Assembly (NCBI GenBank): GCA_016214695.1
Contig: JACRNY010000004.1
Coordinates: forward strand, 62,001 to 126,000
Direction of reading: 5' to 3'
Length of the DNA stretch: 64,000 nucleotides
Origin: Nitrosomonadales bacterium
GTDB lineage: Bacteria > Pseudomonadota > Gammaproteobacteria > Burkholderiales > Gallionellaceae
Position 1 is the stretch's first letter; every line of letters starts with the position of its first letter. The notes under the pieces were generated by a model that had not been told where the DNA came from, ran no database searches, and was given only the letters and a program-made list of their open reading frames with translations. A program made the translations under genes and the position numbers. Below are positions 15,568 to 22,585 of this stretch, in pieces.

Positions 15568-17409
15568 TTACTTTCCGCGCATAAACATCGCATCCAGCTC
15601 CGCCAGCGTCACCTGGAACCAGGTCGGTCTGCCGTGGTTGCATTGGTCGGCGCGTTCGGTCTGTTCCATCTCGCGCAGGATGGCGTTCATCTCGGGGATG
15701 CTGAGTTGCTGGTTGGCGCGCACGGCGGAATGACAGGCGAGGGTGGCGAGCAGTTCGTTGCGGCGTTCGGTGAGGGCGCGCGAGGCGCCGAAGTCGCGCA
15801 GTTCGTGCAGCACTTCGCGTGCGGCGGTTTCGGCGTGCGATTGCTTGAGCATGGCGGGCATGGCGCGCACGGCGAGGGTGTTGGTGGAGATCGGGGCGAT
15901 GTCGAAGCCGAGTTTTTGCAGCGCTTCCTGTTCCTCTTCGGCGGTGGCGATATCGAGCGCTTCGGCGGCGAAGGTGACGGGGATGAGCAGCGGCTGGGTG
16001 GGCATCTGCTGGGCGTCGAAGGCAGTCTTCAGTCTTTCATACACGATGCGTTCGTGCGCGGCGTGCATGTCCACCACGATCAGGCCTTGCTGGTTCTGGG
16101 CGAGGATGTAGATGCCGGAGAGTTGGCCCAACGCAAAGCCTAGCAGGTGTTCGGATGAGTGCTGAGTACTGAGTGCTGAGTACTGAGTGGAGGGCGATGC
16201 GTCACTTTCGTATGCTCGATTCTCGGTCCTCGATCCTTGGGTCTGGAACTCCCACAGTTTGTAAGCGGCTTGCGGTTGGGCGGCGCTGAAAGCCATCGTT
16301 TGCTGTGACCCGTCATTCCGGCGAAAGCCGGAATCCAGCGTACTTACTGAAGAAATGGATTCCCGCCTGCGCGGGAATGACGAATCCGATGAGGCTGTGG
16401 ACGAATCAGCATTGCCGCTATTCATTGTCGCGCTCAGCGCATCCTGCAAAGCATGGAACACGAACTGGTGGATACCCTGGCTTTCGCGGAAGCGCACTTC
16501 GCTCTTGGCTGGGTGCACGTTCACGTCCACCTGTTCCGGCGGCATGTCGAGGAACAGCACGAAAGCCGGATGGCGCTGGTGGTGCAGGATGTCCTGATAG
16601 GCCTGGCGTACGGCGTGCATCAGCACCTTGTCGCGCACGAAGCGACCGTTGACGAAGAAATATTGTTCGTCGCGCGTGGAGCGGGAATAGGCGGGCAGGG
16701 CGGCGATGCCGTAGAGGTGCAGGGCGCCGATCTGGCGTTCGACCTTCACCGCGTGCTGGCCGAATTCGGGGCCGAGGATGGCGGTGATGCGCTGCGGCAG
16801 CTCGTGTCTCGGCAACTGCCACACGCTCTTGCCATCCCGCTGCAACGAGAACGCCACATCCGGTCGCGACAGGGCGATACGCTTGAACACTTCTTCGCAC
16901 CAGGCGTATTCGGTGCTCTCGCTCTTGAGGAACTTGCGCCGTGCCGGGGTGTTGAAATACAGCTCGCGCATCTCGATGCTGGTGCCGTGCGGTTGGGCGG
17001 CGGGGGCAGCGGCGCTTTGCGTGCCGTTCAGTGCTTCCACTTTCCAGGCATGTTCGGCATTTGCCGTACGGCTGGTTAGTGCGAGTTGCGCCACGGCGGC
17101 CATGCTGGCCAGCGCCTCTCCGCGGAAGCCCATGCTGGCGACTTTCTGTAAATCTTCCAGTGAAGCGATCTTGCTGGTGGCGTGGCGCATCAGCGCCAGC
17201 GGGAGTTGTTCCTTGTCTATGCCGCCGCCGTTGTCGCGCACCACCAGCCGTTTGATGCCGCCGCCTTCCAGTTGCACCGCGATCTCTGTCGCTCCTGCAT
17301 CCAGACTGTTCTCCAGCAACTCTTTCAGCGCCGAAGCCGGGCGTTCGATGACTTCGCCGGCGGCGATCTGGTTGATGAGCAGGTCGGGAAGGAGGTGAAT
17401 GGAAGGCAT
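15568..17409 (-). CDS. mutL: DNA mismatch repair protein MutL, endonuclease type, with repeat-expanded linker
   Basis: 613 residues. The N-terminal GHKL ATPase has Glu30 in ALKELLENSLDAG, DNGGGI, ATSKI and GFRGEAL. The C-terminal domain has DMHAAHERIVYE, fitting the metal-dependent endonuclease motif DxHAxxExxxxE, plus LACHSAVRANQ and CNHGRPTW. This type nicks DNA itself and is found in species without MutH. The start at 17409 gives the standard opening MPSIHLLPDLLINQIAAGEV; the frame is open further upstream without homology. The linker (about residues 345-435) holds two in-frame dispersed repeats, translated as SFPRRRES...DSGFRRNDG and STQYSALSTQHSS. Divergent from the receptor gene at 17572. 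Confidence 0.97.
   Translation of the reverse strand: MPSIHLLPDLLINQIAAGEVIERPASALKELLENSLDAGATEIAVQLEGGGIKRLVVRDNGGGIDKEQLPLALMRHATSKIASLEDLQKVASMGFRGEALASMAAVAQLALTSRTANAEHAWKVEALNGTQSAAAPAAQPHGTSIEMRELYFNTPARRKFLKSESTEYAWCEEVFKRIALSRPDVAFSLQRDGKSVWQLPRHELPQRITAILGPEFGQHAVKVERQIGALHLYGIAALPAYSRSTRDEQYFFVNGRFVRDKVLMHAVRQAYQDILHHQRHPAFVLFLDMPPEQVDVNVHPAKSEVRFRESQGIHQFVFHALQDALSATMNSGNADSSTASSDSSFPRRRESISSVSTLDSGFRRNDGSQQTMAFSAAQPQAAYKLWEFQTQGSRTENRAYESDASPSTQYSALSTQHSSEHLLGFALGQLSGIYILAQNQQGLIVVDMHAAHERIVYERLKTAFDAQQMPTQPLLIPVTFAAEALDIATAEEEQEALQKLGFDIAPISTNTLAVRAMPAMLKQSHAETAAREVLHELRDFGASRALTERRNELLATLACHSAVRANQQLSIPEMNAILREMEQTERADQCNHGRPTWFQVTLAELDAMFMRGK
16157..16236. repeat. GAGTGCTGAGTACT tandem repeat inside mutL
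   Basis: Two perfect 14-bp copies of GAGTGCTGAGTACT lie at 16157-16170 and 16171-16184. A degenerate CTCGATTCTCGGTCCTCG segment follows about 30 bases later (near 16215-16232). The pattern matches the arnA-arnD intergenic repeat at 10591-10666. In the mutL frame it reads as a low-complexity Ser/Thr/Gln stretch. Confidence 0.75.
16311..16382. repeat. Dispersed palindromic repeat (CGTCATTCC...GGAATGACG) inside mutL
   Basis: Outer arms CGTCATTCC (16311-16319) and GGAATGACG (16374-16382) form a perfect inverted repeat. Each end also contains an inner hairpin: TTCCGGCGAAAGCCGGAA on the left and TTCCCGCCTGCGCGGGAA on the right. This is the widespread REP-like element that translates as FPRRRES/DSGFRRND. 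It is in frame in the MutL linker. Confidence 0.88.
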
Positions 17410-17476
17410 TGTCGGATTATAGCGGATAGGCGTGCAGGGTTTCCCCGCTCCGCTTTGTCGTTGCCGCAGAAATGGT

Positions 17477-17506
17477 GCGACAAAATGTCGCGCGACAATA
17501 TGACGC
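17477..17506. promoter_or_regulatory. Tandem palindromic operator upstream of the metal-uptake locus
   Basis: Two adjacent 15-bp sites: GCGACAAAATGTCGC (17477-17491, perfect 6-bp arms, 3-base spacer) and GCGACAATATGACGC (17492-17506, one mismatch). At their junction they also form the 12-bp palindrome TGTCGCGCGACA (17486-17497). A -10-like TAGTAT lies at 17531-17536, so the sites sit just upstream of a weak -35 (17508-17513). The spacing fits a dimeric activator or repressor binding twice. I cannot name the regulator. Confidence 0.65.
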
Positions 17507-17571
17507 ATTCCCGCGCTTGCATGAGGGCTTTAGTATCCGCCCCGTTTTAACAACTGCAAACAGGGGAGTGT

Positions 17572-19929
17572 ATGAACAAGAAATTCGTTGCCATGAGCGC
17601 GCTGCCGCTCATGCTTTCCATGTCGTTGACCAATCAGGCTCACGCTGAAGACGTGGCAGCCGGGACCGCGGTAGAGCCTGCTGTCGCGGTTGATTCCGCG
17701 GCTGCAGCGAATGCGGAGCCGGCGAATGGCGGCGTGACGAAGAAGATGCTGGGCGAGGTGGTGGTGACCTCGACCACGATCGATGATCGTTTCGATTCCA
17801 AGCGCGGCGAGCCGAGCAATGTCAGCAACATCAACGGCAGGCGCGTGGACGAGGAGCACGGCAAGAACATCGTCGATGTCCTCGAATCGGTGCCGGGTGT
17901 GACGGCCGAGGTGCAAAGCGGCGACTCGGTGAAGATCATGCTGCGCGGCGTCGAGGCGCAGCGCTACATGGGCGAGAAGCCCGGTGTGGCGATCGTGATC
18001 GACGGTGTGCCGGTGCTGGAGCGCACCGGACGCGTCAACATCGACCTCGACAACATCGAATCAATCAAGGTCATCAAGGGCGGCGCTTCCTATCTGTTCG
18101 GTGAGGATGCGCTTTCGGGTGCGGTGATCATCACCACCAAGCGCGGTGCCAAGATGGCCGGTGTGACGGTTGGCGCCGAAGTGGGGAAATTCAATTACCA
18201 CAAGGGATTGCTGCGCGTCGGTTTTGCCGGCAACGATCTGGTGGGGCACATCCAGAAGACCAAGGCGATGTCGGATGACTATTACGATCAAGGGGCATGG
18301 AACAGGGACTACCTGGATGGCAAGCTGCAATATCTGATCGATGCCAGCAGCGATGTGACCTTCGGTTTCGAGCATTCCAAACGCTCCAAGGACAGCCACG
18401 GCACGGTGCGCGGCGTGACCAATGCTGCTATCGACCCGACCAGCGCGACGTCCGGCGGCAAGGACTATGCGCGCAAATACGACATCGACCTGAACAAGGC
18501 GAATCTTTCCTATGCCAACGATTTCGGCGAAGGCTCAAACCTGCTGGTGAACACCTATCTGTTCAAGGATCACACCTATGGCTGGCAGGGGCCGAGCGGG
18601 TATCTGCGCGATGCCGCGGGCAATCTGTTGCCGGTGAATGACATGTCGCAGCTGCGCGATATCTATACCAGCGGGGCGGATACAAAGCAGGTGCAAAAGG
18701 GCATGAAGGCAGAGGTGCGCAAAGGCGGCGAGCAGACCGGGATGATGGCCGGTCTCGATATGCAGCGATTCGAGGACAGGGCGCTGACCACCAACCTGGT
18801 GACGTACACCTCGCGCAACACGCCGGTCGGGGTGACCAATCCGCTCAATCTGCAAGGAGCGGTGACCAACAACAGCCTCTCCACTTCGGATACGCGCGCG
18901 ATGTACGGAGAATTCAAATGGCTGCTGGCCGAGCCGCTGACCGCAACCCTGAACGCGCGTTACGACAACATCACGGCGAAATATGTCAGCTATATCCCGT
19001 TGACCGCCACACAGATATCGCAGGGCAGGGTGAGCAGCGGCGAGAAGACCTTCCGCGTCTGGTCGGAGCGTGCCGGATTGAACTACGCACTGGATGTCGA
19101 TCGCGAGATCTATTCCAACGTATCCACCGGATTCCGCGTGCCGACCATCAGCCAGCTGTATGGCGGTTCCATCACGCCGACCGGCACTGTGCTGGCCAAT
19201 CCCAACCTGTCGCCGGAGAAATCATGGAACTACGAGATCGGCATGCGCGCCAAGAGCGAACTGTTCGGTGTCGCACTCGACACGGATATCGCGGTGTTCC
19301 AGCTCGATCGCAAGAATTTCATCCTGAACACGGGTGGCCAATATCAGACCACACCGACAGCCGAGGGCTTTGAGCAGTACCAGAACATCGGCGGGGTGCG
19401 CAATCGCGGCCTCGAACTGGGAGCCAAGACCGATTCCCGCCAGGTCTGGTCAGCCGATGTGGCCTATACCTACCTGCGAGCGATCTTCACGCGCAACGAC
19501 AGCTACTGGATGGCCATGGGCTCGCGCAGTGCGCCGCTGCCGTCGGTGTATTACAACAACACCGGCAATACCGTGCCGCGTACGCCCAAACACAAGCTCA
19601 ACATCAATACCCGCTATCGCGCCGACACCGCATGGACTTTCACCGGCGAGGTGAATTCGCAGTCCGGCAGCTATGCCGATGAGGTGAACGTGGTGTGGGT
19701 GGGCGGACGCACGGTTTACAACTTGATGGCCAACTACGAGATCAAGACGGAGAAGGGGATGAAGTGGTCCGCCTTCGCCCGCATCGACAACGTGTTCGAC
19801 CGCTACTACTACACCACCATCCGCGGTTCTTCGGATAGCAATGGCGACGGCGTCTACAACGCGGAAGACCCTTCCATCACGGTCAATGCGGGACGTGTCT
19901 GGACTGCAGGTTTGACGCTGGCCTTCTAG
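17572..19929 (+). CDS. TonB-dependent outer-membrane receptor (metal-uptake locus, first receptor)
   Basis: 785 residues. A signal peptide (MNKKFVAMSALPLMLSMSLT, cleaved after AHA) precedes an alanine-rich stretch, a TonB-box-like GEVVVTST near residue 62, and a plug domain (about 75-200) with VDVLESVPGVTAEVQ and IESIKVIKGGASYLFGEDAL. A 22-stranded barrel follows, ending in the aromatic LTLAF. GTGFRVPTISQLYGGS-type and DNVFDRYYYTT segments are typical of siderophore/metal receptors. Such receptors import Fe, Cu, Zn or cobalamin complexes using TonB. The ATG follows GGGGAG. It heads a tight plus-strand gene series that includes its own TonB-ExbB-ExbD and ends near a copper-storage protein, so copper is the likely cargo; the ligand is inferred. 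Confidence 0.9.
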   Translation: MNKKFVAMSALPLMLSMSLTNQAHAEDVAAGTAVEPAVAVDSAAAANAEPANGGVTKKMLGEVVVTSTTIDDRFDSKRGEPSNVSNINGRRVDEEHGKNIVDVLESVPGVTAEVQSGDSVKIMLRGVEAQRYMGEKPGVAIVIDGVPVLERTGRVNIDLDNIESIKVIKGGASYLFGEDALSGAVIITTKRGAKMAGVTVGAEVGKFNYHKGLLRVGFAGNDLVGHIQKTKAMSDDYYDQGAWNRDYLDGKLQYLIDASSDVTFGFEHSKRSKDSHGTVRGVTNAAIDPTSATSGGKDYARKYDIDLNKANLSYANDFGEGSNLLVNTYLFKDHTYGWQGPSGYLRDAAGNLLPVNDMSQLRDIYTSGADTKQVQKGMKAEVRKGGEQTGMMAGLDMQRFEDRALTTNLVTYTSRNTPVGVTNPLNLQGAVTNNSLSTSDTRAMYGEFKWLLAEPLTATLNARYDNITAKYVSYIPLTATQISQGRVSSGEKTFRVWSERAGLNYALDVDREIYSNVSTGFRVPTISQLYGGSITPTGTVLANPNLSPEKSWNYEIGMRAKSELFGVALDTDIAVFQLDRKNFILNTGGQYQTTPTAEGFEQYQNIGGVRNRGLELGAKTDSRQVWSADVAYTYLRAIFTRNDSYWMAMGSRSAPLPSVYYNNTGNTVPRTPKHKLNINTRYRADTAWTFTGEVNSQSGSYADEVNVVWVGGRTVYNLMANYEIKTEKGMKWSAFARIDNVFDRYYYTTIRGSSDSNGDGVYNAEDPSITVNAGRVWTAGLTLAF

Positions 19930-19940
19930 GGAGTGCGAAG

Positions 19941-20858
19941 ATGAGAATGAATGCGATATTGCTTGTTGGGACACTGCTTGCAGCAGCACCGGCATTTGCA
20001 GCATCCGGGGAGAAGCCGGCAATGGATATGTCCGGCGGGCACGATCATGCCGCGATGATGCAGGGCATGGGTAAGTCGGCTGCCTGGACGCTCTACCCGA
20101 CGCTGAAAGCGAGGATGAGCGGCGAGAGCCGCGAGACCATGAAGACGGCGGTCGTGCCGCAGAACATCGTGACAGCGAATATAGATGCCTGGTCCAATAA
20201 TCTGAAAGATGTGAATGTCTACCGGCAGTTGCCTGTCGATATGGGCGGCGCCATGCTGGACAAGCCGGCCAACGGCGGTTTCCATTGGCTGTCGGCACGC
20301 GAAGAAGAGGGTGAAACGGTACGGGTCGCGTCCACCGTGTATCCGTTCAACGAACGCGGCGCCAAGGATCCGACCGCGATGTTCATGCAGCAGAAGCATG
20401 AGCTGGAGATCATCCCGCAGCCGTTCCCGCGCGAGCATTCGCGTTATCGCGCCAACGAGGACTGGCAGTTCCTGGTGCGTTTCAACGGTCGGCCGCTGCC
20501 CGGCCAGAAGGTCTATCTGGAGACTTCCAACGGCAGCATGGCCGAGTTCGTTGCGGATGCGCAGGGCGTGGTCAAGGTACATGTGCCGGACGATTTCAAG
20601 GCCGAGACGGAGCGAAAGGGTACGGGCGGCCATAACCACGGCATGCGTCGCAGTGCCGAGCTGGTGCTGGCGACCGAACACGCCGATGGCGGCAAAACCT
20701 ATCTGACCGCATTCAACAGCAGTTACGGTCCGAATGCGTTCGAGAAACGCAGTTTGGCGATGGGGCTGGGCTTCACCCTGCTGGGCATGCTGGGGGCGGT
20801 GCCCTTGCTGCGCCAGCGCAAGGCCGAACCGAAGAGCGAGGAGACCGGCAATGCTTAA
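19941..20858 (+). CDS. Periplasmic His/Met-rich protein with C-terminal anchor (DUF4198-like)
   Basis: 305 residues with signal peptide MRMNAILLVGTLLAAAPAFA. Just after it comes a metal-binding-like run of Met, His and Asp (MDMSGGHDHAAMMQGMG). The middle has RYRANEDWQFLVRFNGRPLP and VYLETSNGSMAEFVADAQG, resembling the Ig-like/DUF4198 domain that often presents metals. A second histidine cluster, GGHNHGM, precedes a hydrophobic C-terminal helix (GLGFTLLGMLGAVPLL) and a basic tail, so it is probably anchored in the inner membrane facing the periplasm. It starts 11 bases after the receptor and overlaps the polyferredoxin gene by 8 bases. A role in metal hand-over from receptor to membrane is inferred. 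Confidence 0.65.
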   Translation: MRMNAILLVGTLLAAAPAFAASGEKPAMDMSGGHDHAAMMQGMGKSAAWTLYPTLKARMSGESRETMKTAVVPQNIVTANIDAWSNNLKDVNVYRQLPVDMGGAMLDKPANGGFHWLSAREEEGETVRVASTVYPFNERGAKDPTAMFMQQKHELEIIPQPFPREHSRYRANEDWQFLVRFNGRPLPGQKVYLETSNGSMAEFVADAQGVVKVHVPDDFKAETERKGTGGHNHGMRRSAELVLATEHADGGKTYLTAFNSSYGPNAFEKRSLAMGLGFTLLGMLGAVPLLRQRKAEPKSEETGNA

Positions 20859-21909
20859 GACAATATTCCCGACCCTGGGGCGCATCCGCTTCACCGTGCA
20901 GATCCTCATGCTGTTCTTGACTGTCTACGGCGGCGCGCTGCTCGGCAGTTATACCGTGGATCGCATCTCGCAAGCCCTGCCGGCATTGTCCTGCGCCTAT
21001 GACAAGATGACCGGCGACCACTGCATCCTCATCGTCAACCAGCACCAGTTGCATCACCGTGTAGGCGAGGCGCTGGTCAAGGCGCAGGACATCACGCTCA
21101 AGGTGTTCATCCCGGTGGCGATGTCGGTGGGCGTGTTCTTCATGTTCTTCTTCTTCCTCAACAAGGCGTTCTGCGGCTGGGTCTGCCCGCTGGGCACAGT
21201 GCAGGAACTGTTGTACCGCATCGGCCGCAGGCTGGGGCGTCCGCTCAACCGCTTTACGCCCGCGAACGTCGGTCGGGTGCGCCCGGTGAAATGGCTGATG
21301 CTGCTGGTGCTGGTGTTGGCCTTGCCCACCCTGGCCGGTATGGGCGTGGTTTCAAATGAGCTGGGCGATCCTTTCTGCCAGGTGTGTCCATCGCGTATCG
21401 CCACCACTTTGCTGACCGCGGATAGCGAGCAGATCGCCGTGCGCACTTCGACCGGGGTCAATTTCTTCCTCGGCGCACTGGGCAACGCGATGTTCGGCTT
21501 CATCGTCATCGCCGCGCTGGCCGCGCGCCAACCGTTCTGCCGCATCTGTCCGCTGCTGTCGTGGAACGCGCTGTTCCAGAAGCTGTCGCCGATGCGCCTG
21601 GTGAAGAAGGATGTGCACGAGAAATGTGCGAAATGCGGCGTGTGCGAGAAGGCCTGCCCGATGGATATCCACGAGATCGGCACCGAGTTCGGCAAGAAGG
21701 CGTTCCACGAGGATTGCACCCTGTGCGGGCGCTGCGCGGAATATTGTCCGGATGACGATGTCATCCAGCTCAAATTCTTCGGCCTCAGGATCTTCGCTTC
21801 CTCGCGCGAGCACTACAAGCGGCGCGTGAAGGCGGAGACGCCCGAGGGCGCACCGAAGAAGCGCTTCATCAACATCCGCTTCGACAAGCCAAAATCCGAA
21901 GATGATTGA
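20851..21909 (+). CDS. Membrane polyferredoxin, NapH/NosR/CcoG-like
   Basis: 352 residues with about five transmembrane helices. It has the membrane cysteine motifs FCGWVCPLGTVQE, FCQVCPSR and FCRICPLLSW, plus two classical [4Fe-4S] sites near the C-terminus, CAKCGVCEKACPMD and CTLCGRCAEYCPDDD. NapH, NosR and CcoG share this layout and move electrons across or along the inner membrane; CcoG reduces Cu(II) to Cu(I) for oxidase assembly. The start at 20851 overlaps the previous stop and its own stop overlaps the next start, so it is translationally coupled to both. Reduction of an imported metal, or of its carrier, is the most attractive role but is inferred. Confidence 0.85.
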   Translation: MLKTIFPTLGRIRFTVQILMLFLTVYGGALLGSYTVDRISQALPALSCAYDKMTGDHCILIVNQHQLHHRVGEALVKAQDITLKVFIPVAMSVGVFFMFFFFLNKAFCGWVCPLGTVQELLYRIGRRLGRPLNRFTPANVGRVRPVKWLMLLVLVLALPTLAGMGVVSNELGDPFCQVCPSRIATTLLTADSEQIAVRTSTGVNFFLGALGNAMFGFIVIAALAARQPFCRICPLLSWNALFQKLSPMRLVKKDVHEKCAKCGVCEKACPMDIHEIGTEFGKKAFHEDCTLCGRCAEYCPDDDVIQLKFFGLRIFASSREHYKRRVKAETPEGAPKKRFINIRFDKPKSEDD

Positions 21910-22561
21910 CCTGCTGGATACCGGATTGCTGCCACAGCAGACCACCCTATTCACTGTGTGGCTGCTGGGTGCATCGCTGGGGCTGACCGCCTGCACCGCC
22001 ACCTGCCTGCCGTTCATGGGCACCTGGGTACTGGGGCGCGGCGGCACGCAGAGGCAGGCATTGCGCGACACGGCCCTGTTCGTCAGCGGGCGCATCATGG
22101 CCTACGTCATGCTCGGAGCGCTGGCAGCAGGGGCGGGGACGTGGCTGGCGCAGGTGATGCGCGGTGGTACGGGGAACTTCATCATCGGTGCGGCGTCTCT
22201 TGCCGCAGGAGCGTGGCTGCTGAGGCCCGCCACCGCACATGCACCGTGTGGCACGGCGCACAAAGCGGGAAGTACACCGCCGCTGTTGCTCGGCTTCTCG
22301 CTCAGTCTTACTCCCTGCGCGCCGCTGGCCTCGCTGCTGGCCGTGTGTGCGGCGGCGGGCAGTGTCAGACTGGGTATGGCGAGCGGTGCAGCCTTCGGTC
22401 TGGGTGCGGCGCTGACGCCGTTGCTGGTACTATTGCCGCTGATCGGTCTGCTGGGCAAGAATCTGCGCGAGAATCGCGAGTGGTTGACGCGCTGGATACG
22501 CTGGGGTGCTGCGGCGGTGCTGATCCTGCTGGGTCTGCGTCGCATCTTTCTGGTGCTCTAA
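21902..22561 (+). CDS. CcdA/DsbD-like membrane protein (sulfite exporter TauE/SafE, UreH-like)
   Basis: 219 residues with six predicted transmembrane helices. Two cysteine-containing helices carry the paired motifs TACTATCLPFMGTW and SLTPCAPLASLLAVC, the arrangement used by CcdA/DsbD to pass thiol electrons across the membrane and by related SafE/UreH proteins in metal transport. It starts inside the polyferredoxin stop. Together the two genes could form an electron- or metal-transfer pair in the inner membrane. Whether it moves electrons, Cu(I) or another metal cannot be told from sequence alone. Confidence 0.75.
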   Translation: MIDLLDTGLLPQQTTLFTVWLLGASLGLTACTATCLPFMGTWVLGRGGTQRQALRDTALFVSGRIMAYVMLGALAAGAGTWLAQVMRGGTGNFIIGAASLAAGAWLLRPATAHAPCGTAHKAGSTPPLLLGFSLSLTPCAPLASLLAVCAAAGSVRLGMASGAAFGLGAALTPLLVLLPLIGLLGKNLRENREWLTRWIRWGAAAVLILLGLRRIFLVL

Positions 22562-22585
22562 CTTCAAAGCCTTGTTGCTCCAAAT

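Noticed and set aside
13419-16382. CRISPR array or integron from the clustered repeats
   Set aside because: The repeats are of different families, irregularly spaced, and mostly lie inside genes; no cas genes are present.
17410-17571. Cobalamin riboswitch ahead of the TonB receptor
   Set aside because: The 162-bp leader is too short and lacks the conserved B12-box; it holds palindromic operator sites instead.
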